Positions 1-10,023 of a DNA stretch of 37,471 bases are shown here, one piece after another. The first letter of the stretch is position 1. Each line of letters starts with the position of its first letter. Position numbers and translations under genes: made by a program. The notes beneath the pieces were generated by a model. It saw nothing but the letters and a program-made list of their open reading frames with translations. It did no database searches and was not told the DNA's origin. Origin of the DNA: Kipferlia bialata (taxonomy: Eukaryota; Fornicata); NCBI GenBank assembly GCA_003568945.1, contig BDIP01000043.1, positions 1 to 37,471 on the forward strand. Reading direction: 5' to 3'.

Positions 1-56
1 AAAGAAGGCCCCTTTTTTAAACCCCCCCCCCCCCCCCCGCCTGCCTCACCCCTCAG

Positions 57-1017
57 TGCCTATGACCTTGAGTCAGCCGGGCCCTGTCAGATCAAGAGAG
101 TGGCACCTGAGAGTGAGGTACGTGTTAGACGGGATACATATTGTATATATATATATATATATATGTCCCACCCATGTCTGTCCCACCCATGTCTGTCTGA
201 GACAGTGTCTCACTCCCAGAGTGAGAGGGGGTCTCTGCTAGGCGATGCTTCCTCCCATGACCTACACCACCACGCACCCCTGCACGGGCACGCACACTCC
301 TCACCAGGTGGGTGTGCTGGTGTGTGTAGCCAGCTAGTAACAGTGACGGAGGGGGAGCAGGGTATAGCGGGATCTGTCAGCGGTAGAGTATTGTATTTTT
401 TTGGTATCAATACCCACACGTATACGTATACCCCACCCCAGGCCACTCCCACACCCACGACCACCCATACCACCACCCCCATGACCACACACACACCCAC
501 GACCACGGGTCTCTGACTACCATGCCTGTATCCAGTGTGTGGGTGATGCTGATAGCCATGAGTATGCACGCAGTCATCACAGGTGCATATGTGTGTGTAT
601 ATGATTGTTATACAATGTATACACTTCTATATGTGTGGGTGTGTCTACTATATGTATGTGTGGTAGCCATGAGTATGCACGCCATCATCACAGGTGCATA
701 TGTGTGTGTATGTGTGTTTTACAATATATGTATATATTATATTGGGTGTATGTCTACTATATGTATGTGTGGTAGCCACTAGTATGCACGCCGTCATTGA
801 TGGTGGTCGGGTGTTTGTGTATGGACCCATGTATCAGTGTATTCACATGTATATATATGTGTGTATTAACCCCCAGGTGTTGCCACCGGTGTCAACTCTG
901 ACAAGGACTCTGTGATGGCACTGATGGTGGCCATCATAGCACACAAGTGGTGCGTCAAGTGTATACAGACATGGTCACTTGTGTCATATCAGCTCACATC
1001 CTATATGTCTCTCTCAG

Positions 1018-1051
<34 letters not shown>

Positions 1052-1952
1052 CACTTCCCCTTCTTACCCCCCTCTACCCCCAGGTGTGAGGTCATGGCAG
1101 TTGCCATCCCCATATCCCAGTGCATGACCCTGTCCAAGGTATGGCTGGTGGGGGTCTGGCCAGTGTCATCCTATACATCCACCCCCCCTCACCCTTCAGG
1201 CCAAGCAGTATCAGTATCGTATCATATTTGTATCATTATATATATATATATATACTATACTATATTGATACTGACACCCCAGGCCATGCAGTATGGCATG
1301 GTGTTCTTCCTCAGTGCCATGACACCCTTGGGCATACTCATAGGTACGTGGAATGCCTCACGTGTGTATATATATTGTTGCAAGTGTAATGTAGTAAAGG
1401 GAGGTATGATGCACATGCCTGTACCTGACCCCAGGTGTGATGGTGCAGATGTCCATCTCTGAGGCCTCCCTCGACTGGACCCAGGCCATAGCCACCAGTG
1501 CATCCGCAGGTGGGGGTGGGTGTGTTAGTGAGAGAGTGTGTGTATACATGTTCCTGTGAATACAAACACCCTAATCATTCTGATTATATTAACCCCAGGC
1601 ACTTTCACTTACGTGGCATATAAACATATATATATATATATATATATATATAGTGTTGTTGTTACATGTCACTGACCCCCAGGCACCTTCACCTACGTGG
1701 CCTTTGCCGAGGTGCTGATACCCGAGTTCAGCAGAGAGTATGACCAGACGGACAAGACGCTGTCCAGGGGCATCAGATACGCTAGGTGGGTGGGGGTGGG
1801 TACTAACACTGGGTATTAGGTCCATATACATGATGCACTCACACACACATATATATATTGTAGTACCCATACCCCCTGTACCCCTGACCCCCAGGTGGGG
1901 CATGGCCCTTGGGGGCACTCTGTTCATGGCCTGGGTGGCCACACTGGAGTAG
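57..1952 (+). CDS. ZIP-family divalent metal transporter, 5' end outside window
   Basis: ZIP (SLC39) proteins move Zn2+ or other divalent metals into the cytosol. Nine in-frame exons are readable: 57-117, 220-307, 442-582, 877-958, 1084-1138, 1283-1343, 1435-1509, 1683-1785 and 1895-1952 (stop TAG). Exons two and three encode a His-rich cytosolic loop (HHHAPLHGHAH, then HSHTHDHPYHHPHDH) typical between TM3 and TM4. Helix four reads VWVMLIAMSMHAVI and helix five ALMVAIIAHKW, matching the HSxxEG and HK of ZIP-I proteins. The C-terminal part (GTFTYVAFAEVLIPEF, then GMALGGTLFMAWVATLE) matches the last ZIP helices. Joins are in frame and acceptors are mostly TRACCCCCAG-like. Oddity: extra 27-nt exon units and partial exon copies lie in the introns. 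The start and TM1-3 lie before the window. Confidence 0.85.
556..802 (+). repeat. Three tandem copies of a 27-nt exon unit in the ZIP gene
   Basis: Copies lie at 556-582 (3' end of a longer exon), 667-693 and 776-802, about 110 nt apart. Each is preceded by TAG, followed by a GTG donor, and has the same phase (two bases in, one base out). They encode AMSMHAVITG, AMSMHAIITG and ATSMHAVIDG once joined to the next exon. Flanking intron (gtgcatatgtgtgtgta) is also copied. All combinations keep frame, so any copy could be retained, skipped or added. Confidence 0.85.
1200..1297 (+). repeat. Duplicated exon start in ZIP intron
   Basis: An acceptor-like CTTCAG followed by GCCAAGCAGTAT at 1200 resembles the genuine exon start at 1283 (CCCCAG then GCCATGCAGTAT), 83 nt downstream. 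It looks like a partial tandem copy of an acceptor plus exon start. Confidence 0.6.
1599..1704 (+). repeat. Duplicated exon start in ZIP intron
   Basis: GCACTTTCACTTACGTGGC at 1599, after CCCCAG, copies the real exon start GCACCTTCACCTACGTGGC at 1683 (84 nt apart). The upstream copy runs into a TA tract and has no long open frame. Confidence 0.75.
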
Positions 1953-3636
1953 GGACAGAGAGGGAGGGTTGAGAGAGAGAGAGAGACGAGGGAGAGAGAG
2001 ACGAGGGAGAGAGAGACGAGGGAGATGTGTTTTCCAGAAGATATCATTTTTATCTGTGCTTTACCCATACTAAGTGTCCCAACTATTAACCTGTTATTTA
2101 CGTAGAGTGAACACACGTATCCATACAATGTGTTTTCATACAACGTGACACTAATTTTCTCCACTATCAAGTGTTTTCAAATAGAGAGAATAGAGAATAT
2201 AACCAATGAGTATGAATGTGGACGGGCATATGAAGGCGACATAAGCTCTCTCGATGTGGCAAGGCATGTGTAGCCACGGAATGTTCCCTGCCCTTGACAA
2301 TGCCCGCAAAAGGGACTTCACAATTGCGATCCTTCTTGTCACACCTATTAGTACTGGAGAATGCCTAGCTGAGAGAGAGTGTGACAGGTGTTGTGCCACA
2401 CAGGACATGGACACTCTGTGATATATATCACCAGGCGTCGCCAGTCTCGGCGTTGACACCGTGGGTTGAGTGCCGTTTGAAGACTGTTCTGGATGGACAA
2501 GGATTGACCCACGGTTGATGGATGTTAGACCTCTCTTCTGTGCACCCAATAGCCAAGGTCAAGTAGTCAACACCTACCCTAGTATAGCCGGTAGCACAGT
2601 GTCTATCATTCATATCTGCATGGCTGGGCAGGATACCAGTGACAGAGGGTGTGTGCCAATGGGAGAGATAGACACAGAGGGGGAGGGGTGGGCACAGGCT
2701 GACACGGACAGGGGAGAGGGGACAGACACACCTGAGGTAGGGAAGCGGGTGGGATATACTGGCCTCAGTATCATACTAGTATAGGGTAGTCAGGGTCATC
2801 GGGTGAGTCTATACATAGCATATCTGTGACATGACTCCGAATCTTTCAGTATCAGTGTAACCAGTATGACCATCTAGGGGACTCGTGTCTCCACTACCCC
2901 TCTCCTACACTTGTCTTGCTGCCGTGGTGCCCATATGGACTGAGTCTCCCTCCCTTCACTTATATACGTATGTATATATTTGTATGTATACGCATATTGC
3001 AGAGATTGGAATGAAACCCTCATTTTTGAGTCGGAGACTTGAAAATCAACAGATTCCTAAAACACCTCTCTATCGACTGGTGTGAGGGCCTAGTGTCTAT
3101 ATATGTTGTCTATGTGATTTCATCTGGATGTGTTACCTCATATTATCCTTCTGGTGTGTTATGAGGGAGTGGGGATGTATATATATGGATATATGACACT
3201 TTTTCGGTTCTTCTCCATTATTCAGCTTTCCAATGCCGTCTCTCCGTAGTATACAGTGTTTATATGGCTGCGGATACACTAGGTGGTGTTTAGTGGTCGG
3301 ATAGAGTCGTATTAGGGGTATATATGAGTCATATATGGTCTAGTCCCTCTTTCTGCAGATTAGGTGGTGTCTTGCGCATGTATATATTGGCTTTAGGTGA
3401 TATATAGCCATTGTGTACAGGTATATACGTGGATACAGATTATCTGCGGTGTATTAGCCCTCCTCTGACTTGCACACTCATTGCAATGTCTGCAATGTGC
3501 CTTAAAATGATGAATATAAGTTGCAATGTTTGTCAAAAATCCGGTTCATTTCCTGTTGTTTTTCAATCTGTTTGTGAATTCTGGCCATCCCAATTCAATC
3601 TCTGCAATATCAACATGTTAGAGTATTTTATACCAG
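1953..3636. other. About 1.7 kb without a secure gene
   Basis: Short open frames occur on both strands, none recognised. The only segment that looks like an exon is 2659-2736 (+): an ATG, an acidic 26-residue frame (MGEIDTEGEGWAQADTDRG and on), then CTGAG followed by GTAGGG. It would splice in phase with the exon near 3637 of the next gene, so it may be that gene's first exon, but the 900-nt intron would be far longer than its neighbours. Confidence 0.45.
1962..2024 (+). repeat. GA-rich minisatellite after the ZIP stop
   Basis: Imperfect tandem units of the form GAGAGAGAGACGAGG, about 15 nt, repeat three times just after the stop codon, presumably in the 3' UTR. Confidence 0.7.
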
Positions 3637-5397
3637 GGCTATGGAGACATGACTCCAGAGGAGTTAATAGAGGCCCTGGCAGTCTCTGAGAAGAGAAACA
3701 GGACACTGCGCAACCAGAGGGTAGGTTAACACCCATATATGTATATTTAGTTAGTCTGTCCACTCTTTCTAACGTGCAGAGGGTATGTTTACGTATATAT
3801 ACTATTGTTATTGGATATGTCCTTTTGACCTCTCTTTCTAATATGGCAGAGAGCCGCAGAGAGAGAGAGAGACGAGACCGAGGAGGAGGCCATGGCCAGT
3901 CGGGCCAGACACAAGAGGCAGATGGTGCGGGAGTGTTCATACATATACATATATTAAGGTGATATGTATAATGTCTTAGGCAGACAGTGATGCCGTATGA
4001 AATGATTGGTATAGATATGTGTGTGTGCGTGTATGCATACACTGATATACATATATACATACAGTATTTGTATATGGTTTGACTCATCCCAGAAGGCCCT
4101 CCAGAAGCAGTTGGATGAAGCTCCACTGACATGTGGAGATGCAGAGAGAGAGGGAAAGAGTATTGCTCAGATAGAGTCTCTACAGAAGGCATTGCAGGAT
4201 ATGGAGAGTGAGAGAGACGTGGCCTTGAGAGAGGTTGTCTCCATGAGTGGGAGGATAGATACCCTGACCCAGGAGAAGGCTGGGTGGAAAGCAGAGAGGC
4301 GGGATCTCTCCAAGGCCTATGCGGCACTGGAGGAGTTGCTGGAGAAGACCAAGGGGGAGAGAGACGCCATGGTTGGTGAGGGGGCCGAGCTAGTCAAGGA
4401 GTGTGACACAATGAGAGAAGGGTGGACAAACATGCGTGATGAGTGGTACAAGATGAGGGACGAGAGGCAGGGGCTGTTATCCAACATCACAGCCCTCAAG
4501 GTCCAGATTGGGTCACTACAGGGGTCTGCTTCGGTCAAGGGGGTCATTCAGCAACAGAACACCATTCAGACACTCTCCCAGGAGAGGGATGCTCTGGCAG
4601 ATAGCCTCAAGAGACTCAAGTGTACACAGGCGGCACATGTATCCAACACCAATGAGCTGGAGGGGAAGCTGACTGCAATGCAAGCAGAGAGAGACACGCT
4701 ATATGCTGGCCGCTCACGCATGGTACTCAAGCTGAGTATCGTGACAGGGGAGAGAGATGCAGCCATTCAGAAGGTTCAGCAGCTGCAGGCAGAGCAAGTG
4801 AGTGATTTACTAACTCTAGTATGATTATGAGTCTTGTATAAGGTACACTTTTTCGTTGATCCTGTAGTAGTTTCCATATAGTATATGTAGTGGCTCCATT
4901 GACACTCATTTACCCTAGGAGCTGTTTGCACCCTCACCTAGCACCAAGCGGACAAGGAGGGGCAGGAGGGCAGGGCAGAAGGGAGAGAGAGAGGAGGACC
5001 TCGTCAAGGTGGAGGTAGAGGCGACCCCACTATCAGACGAGACTGCATCGCAGGATGCCCTTGCATCAAGACGTCGAGTGTATGAGAGGAGGCGGTTCAA
5101 GATGCCTTCCAGTGAGGATGACACCTCTGATACATCTGGAGAGAAGGCGAAGGAGAGAGATGATTGCGACCTGAAGAGAGAGCCGACCCCTGTGCTACCC
5201 GACCCCACTAAGCTAGACCCCACTGTCGAGTTGTCTGCAAAGGAGAGGGCACCCCCTAGGCCCTTTCCACGGGGCAAGTGCTGCAAGGGCAACTGCCTCA
5301 AGAACTTCCCAGCCAAGATGGGCAAGGATCTGATGATGAGGCTCTCCTATACAGAGGCGTACTTCACACCCGATCCCCAGGTACCGGACAATACCAC

Positions 5398-5428
<31 letters not shown>

Positions 5429-7473
5429 ATACACCCTTTCTAACTCAGGTCAAGCTCGCCCTCCGCTCTGACTTCTTTGTGACCCATGTCTACGATCAGG
5501 AACAGGACGAGTTCAGGGTGCCCCTCTGCCGCACGTCGGTCTCCAGGGTAGGAATTGTAATAGAAATATAGAATACTATTCTATGTTTATAGAAATATAG
5601 AATACTATTCTATGTTGTATTCTATCTCTATATATTCATCTGTATATTTATATATATATATATTATTATTGTTATTATTATATATATATATTTGAATTAT
5701 TATTATATTATATATATATATATATATATTTCTTAATCCTTACTCCAAGGTCTGTGGGGCCAGTTGCAAGGAGTTGCTAGACTATGCAGACACCGACCTC
5801 TCCAAGTGTCCCCCTGGGACTAGGCATGCAGGTATCGCTATCTTAGTCTATATAACGCCAATCTGATACAAGGGGAAGATGTCCCAGTGGTATATGGCAG
5901 GTGGGGCAGCAGGAACTTAAGGCTCAACAGACGTGGACACCAGTTTGCCCTCAACGGCTCCCGTGGCTGGATTGTCAAGCAGCTCTACATCCACACTGAG
6001 ACTGGGGTGCTGACACTGCCCAAGAGACAAGTAGCATGGGCCACGAGGTATCGATATCTGCATCAGTACTAGGCCTAGTATATATATATTAGTATATATA
6101 TGTATATATGATATTGGTTGGACACATGTATACATGTACATATGTAGGTGGCATGGGCCACAAGGTATCTATATATTGTATATATAGATAGTATATATAC
6201 TTGTAACACAGTATCATGGCATGGGCCACGAGGTATCATAATCTGCATTAGTTTTGATATATTACAACTATTATGGTTCAAGGTGTCTATCTATATACTG
6301 TATCAGTCTCAGTACTGTAACATACTGGAACACAGTATCTGACAGAAGGGCCTCCCCCAACCTGGTTGCAGAGGTGGAGGCAGATGCACTGGACAAACTG
6401 AGGACAAGGGGGCAGGTATGTATATTTCATATCGTATTTATAATTGTCGTATGTAAATTACTTATGTCATACTATATAGGCCTATGTTTATGATACGGAT
6501 ACTGGTTTTTAGGGCAAGGAGTCAGGTGCAAACATTAGATTTCTCACCAGTCATATGTCTATATTTTATATGTTGTGTTATATAGAGTATATAGTATATA
6601 TTGCCTGTATTGTATACACTGACCCAGGTCTTCACCGAGTCTGACGATGAGTCCTCTGACGATGGAGAGGCCAATCTTCTAGCACTGGATGACACAGTGG
6701 CTGGGGAGGGGGAGAGAGGGGGGGAGGCCCTACAGGAACAGGTACTGCGTTTCAGGAGATATATATATATGTGTGTTATGCATTATACTCTCTCACTCAC
6801 TTATAGGCCACACCAGTTGCTGTATCAGTATCACAGCCTGTCCCCACCCATGAAGACACCAGACACAGAGAGAGTGTTAGAGAGAGAGAGAGTGAGAGAG
6901 AGAGTACTACACAGACTGAGCAGGATGTCAGACAGAGACAGCAGTGGGGGGCACTGCTACAGGGCAACAGGTGAGAGGGTACATATATATATTTGTGTTT
7001 GTGTGTACATGCTCTTTCATACTATTAGAGCCTAAATGTGTTCTGCTCTAGGACAACAGGTGAGGGTGTACATAGTGCTTCACAATATTACAGTGGAAGT
7101 GTTCTTATCCACATTCTGCTCAGCTGTTTTATATATACTTACCCGACAGGCGGCGGAGTCCAAGGATATCTAGCACTGGTTCAACTCCCGTCCTTATGGA
7201 TAGACATCTGTCACAGGCACCTGGTCCAACTGCAACAAGGGGCCAGGTGGGGCATATACAATCATATTTGGATTCTTACCTACTCCATCAGACAAGCCAG
7301 TATCAGTATACATGTAGATACTATAGTATCAGTATATATACTGATACCGATACTGATGCTAGGTGAGTACCCCTCGCACCCCTCGTCCTGGCTCTAAGAG
7401 GACTGGGTCCACAACCACTACCGATATGGCCAACTACCCATCTCCTAAGAGGCGCCCTTGGCAGATGCAGTAG
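3637..7473 (+). CDS. Coiled-coil protein with a Cys-rich central domain and basic C-tail, family not identified
   Basis: Exons in frame: 3637-3720 (possible start ATG 3649), 3850-3924, 4093-4797, 4919-5380, 5449-5547, 5750-5831, 5873-6047, 6346-6415, 6628-6741, 6807-6970, 7150-7246, 7363-7473. The third exon (235 codons) is a long Glu/Lys/Arg coiled coil (SLQKALQDMESERD, LEELLEKTKGERDAM). A basic stretch KRTRRGRRAGQKG follows. Then comes a Cys-rich domain: CCKGNCLKNFPAKMGK, a CR pair, VCGASCKELL, and CPPGTRHAG. Acidic and Ser-rich segments follow (ESDDESSDDGE), and the tail KRRPWQMQ ends at TAG. The Cys pattern resembles the N-terminal zinc-binding part of some eukaryotic transposase-like proteins, but no DDE domain is present. 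A nuclear role is inferred from basic clusters only. The true 5' end is uncertain. Confidence 0.7.
5639..5731 (+). repeat. TA/ATT simple-sequence tract inside an intron
   Basis: Alternating TA with ATT interruptions fills most of the intron 5548-5749. Similar TA runs mark introns at about 1018-1038, 1625-1651 and 17137-17155, a useful marker for introns in this genome. Confidence 0.8.
6033..6236 (+). repeat. Exon 3' end plus donor present three times
   Basis: GCATGGGCCACGAGGTATC ends the exon at 6047. It recurs as GCATGGGCCACAAGGTATC near 6150 and GCATGGGCCACGAGGTATC near 6219. The intron bases following it are partly copied too (cgatatctgcat and cataatctgcat). The two extra copies sit in the intron before the exon at 6346. 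Confidence 0.85.
6953..7067 (+). repeat. Exon end plus donor duplicated
   Basis: CTACAGGGCAACAGGTGAG closing the exon at 6970 is echoed by CTCTAGGACAACAGGTGAG near 7046-7064, and following intron bases (gggtacat, ggtgtacat) also match. An 8-nt micro-exon could be formed, but it would change the frame of the next exon. Confidence 0.7.
7326..7347. repeat. 22-nt perfect palindrome in an intron
   Basis: Arms GTATCAGTATA and TATACTGATAC abut with no spacer, in the last intron of the coiled-coil gene. Confidence 0.85.
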
Positions 7474-7937
7474 AATAACCACGCTGACTGCAATGAATCA
7501 TAGCTGCAATGTTGTCCCACCCCTAGAGCATTATGGTAGGGACTGATGCACGTTGACCCAGTTAGATGGAACGACCTCTGCCATAGACCCTATTTGTCTC
7601 CAGTTGTTTGAGTTGAAGCACATAATAATCAATTGACAGATCGATACTCTCTTCTAGAGAGTCTCCTGGTATATATTATATTATCATTGATAATTTTGTA
7701 CTGCTGCCCATGCTCCACATTGGGTGGAGTAGAATATATCAGGGACACGTACTTTCGGCAATACGACCCTCACTGTCAGTTCCATGTCTGTAAATCTATT
7801 ATCTCCCTTTCCGTGCCAAGCGATGCTTGGGACGCAGTTCCACCACTACTGCATATCCCACTCACTCACACCTACACCGATACTCTAACCATAACTGTAG
7901 TACAGTCTGTACCCCTCCGGGTATATTCCTATACCCC
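7474..7937. other. Intergenic region between convergent genes
   Basis: Lies between the stops of the plus-strand coiled-coil gene and the minus-strand HGGMTRGG gene. Open frames here are short and not recognised. It presumably holds both 3' UTRs. Confidence 0.5.
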
Positions 7938-10023
7938 TCAGTGCCTGTGCCTGCCCACCCCAGCTGCCCTGTCTGCAGGGAGTGTCTGCTCCCTCTCTCT
8001 TGCCTTGTCCCGTCTAGCCCTCTCACCCTCTCTCTCCACCCACTCCATCTTACTCACGGGAACTAGTCTCTCTGCTGTCCCGACCATGATGAACCAGTAT
8101 CTGGTGTGAGACAAGAGGCAGTGTTTACTACCATGAGAGTACTATCATGTCTTATGGTGCCGTGTTGGGATATTCAGTACGTATGTACCCACCTGTCTGA
8201 CAGAGCCCTGACCTCATACTCCTCGCCCACAGTCAGAGTGAGGTCCCCTCTGGGGCTTGTGTACTCAGACAGAATCCTAAGGTTAGGTGATGGCACATCT
8301 CACAGAGAGAATCACGATTCGATGAGAATCCTGACGACAGAAGTCAACAATGGCTGCATGTAGTACCTTCAGTATCTCAGTATCAGTATCGTACCTTGCC
8401 CTTCCTGTCACTGAGCGGATGTGCGGGAGTCGGGACTCGGGAGGGTGGCTTGGGAGAGCGTCCTCTAATGCCTCAGGGAGACGCTCACGGTTCTGTGGGG
8501 GAGAGAACCCGAGTGGAGACTCTGAAAGGCTCTCTGAGAGGGGAAGAGAGGCCCTGACCTGGGTCAGTCATGGGGTATACAGACATATACATAGACAGCT
8601 GACAAGTGCAACACAGTAGTTCCCAATGACAGGATACAAACGTTGATTTCGTGTACCTGTGGGAGGGACAGACCACCAACACCGCCTGCACTGACCACTT
8701 CACCTCCAGTCCCTCCAGTCCCTGCAGTAGTGGCAGTCTGGGAGGCGAGGTCCTTGAGGGCAATAGGATCGTGGTTGGGGATCTTTACCATGAGGTTGCC
8801 GATGACCGTGGCAATGTCCTTGGCGTGGAGGTTGTTGTGAGTGTCTGCGGCCTCCCTGATCCCCTTATAGCACTGTATGGCTCTGTGTGCAGTGGTGTTC
8901 TCCCTAGGGTCAGAGGACTGTATTCAATCTCACATCCTATATAGTGGACTCTACAGTGTATAGTCTACTCACTTGATGGTGCCACCGTTCTGGACAATGT
9001 CACAGATCCTCTTGTCCCTCCTCTCATCCAGCGCCCTGTTGCCCCTCTGGCTCTTGAGTCTGATGTTGCAGTTGTCGTTGAGAGCACGACAGAGGGCCTC
9101 TGTAGCAGCACTGGTCTGGGGTCCACCTGTTTGGGCCAACACTGCCCTGGCTACACGGTGGGAGCACTTGTGGGCAGCCTCTGTCCCCTGCCCCTTGTCA
9201 CCGTGTCTCTTGGGGTCGAGGCCTGGAGGTGAGGGGATGCGTTGAGTAGGTGAGTGTGCCTTCATTCAGTAGTGGTGAATGTGTATATTAGAAGATGCAT
9301 AGGATGGGTGCTGCAAGCTTAATGTATATGTGTATTAATATGTATACCTGAGGAGCATATGGGGTGGGACCTGGCAGTCTCGAGGTACTTGATCTGGACG
9401 TACTCCTTGTGGCCAGACTCAGTCTCGTAGTGCCAGCCGCCCTTGGGGCCCTTCTTGAGGTCGGCAGGGGAACGGCGGGGGAATGTTAGGACAGGGCCCT
9501 TGGAGGCGGGCTTCTTGGTAGGCTTGGCACTGGGCTTGGATGTGACCTTAGAGGTGGGCTTCTTGGTGGGCTTGGCTGTTGGCTTGGGTGCTGACCTTGA
9601 GGGTGCACTACGAGAGGATGAGGAGGCGGTGGTGGAGACGTACTCCTTGGTGCCGGAGGGGGTGATGTAGTAGTGTCCCCCTCTAGGACCCTCGTGGATG
9701 GGAGCTGGTGCACGCCTGCTGAAGGTCTGGGAACCAACGACGGGGTCAGGGGTGCGTGATGAAGTAGAGGCAGAAGGGGCACGTGGAGCGCTGTGTGCGG
9801 TAGAGGAGCAGCGACGGTCTGGTACACCGCCTCTGGTCATGCCCCCGTGCTGGGTGGGCTGCCACCTAGAGGCACTGGGGGCAGGGGCGGAGTATGAGGG
9901 TGCTGAGCTAGAGGAGCCACCAGAGTAGGAGGAAGAGCCCCCTGAGTGGGAACTGGAGCATCTACCGTCGGGTGCGCCACCCCGGGTCATGCCCCCATGC
10001 TCGCTAGGCCTCCAATTTGCCAT
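7938..10023 (-). CDS. HGGMTRGG-repeat protein with two GPxGG...KEYV basic motifs
   Basis: Six exons join in frame to about 505 residues: 10023-9348, 9222-8973, 8903-8657, 8492-8395, 8276-8193, 8100-7938. The start is placed at MANWRPSEHGGMTRGG because that module is repeated about 60 residues on as WQPTQHGGMTRGGVPDRRCSS. Ser-rich spacers follow. Residues about 125-215 carry GPRGGHYYITPSGTKEYV and GPKGGWHYETESGHKEYV, separated by a Lys/Pro/Thr linker (KPTKKPTSKVTSKPSAKPT). This motif resembles the basic adaptor motif seen repeatedly in large DNA virus and some protist proteins. The rest is alpha-helical-looking (RAIQCYKGIREAAD, KDIATVIGNLMVKIPNH) and ends with a charged segment. Function unknown. 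An in-frame extension to 10149 is possible. Confidence 0.75.

Noticed and set aside
776-802. Strict mutual exclusion of the three ZIP exon units
   Set aside because: The first unit is continuous with its upstream exon and has no donor before it, so units two and three can be added but cannot simply replace unit one; stated only as alternative inclusion.
2151-2549. 132-codon minus-strand frame after the ZIP gene
   Set aside because: No domain, odd composition, and no supporting splice structure; left as unassigned.
3563-4327. 254-codon minus-strand frame
   Set aside because: Overlaps the coiled-coil exons on the plus strand and two of its introns; no recognisable motif.
9400-9720. Viral-like basic motifs as evidence of an integrated virus
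   Set aside because: They lie inside a spliced gene with host-style introns and no capsid, polymerase or terminal repeats nearby.
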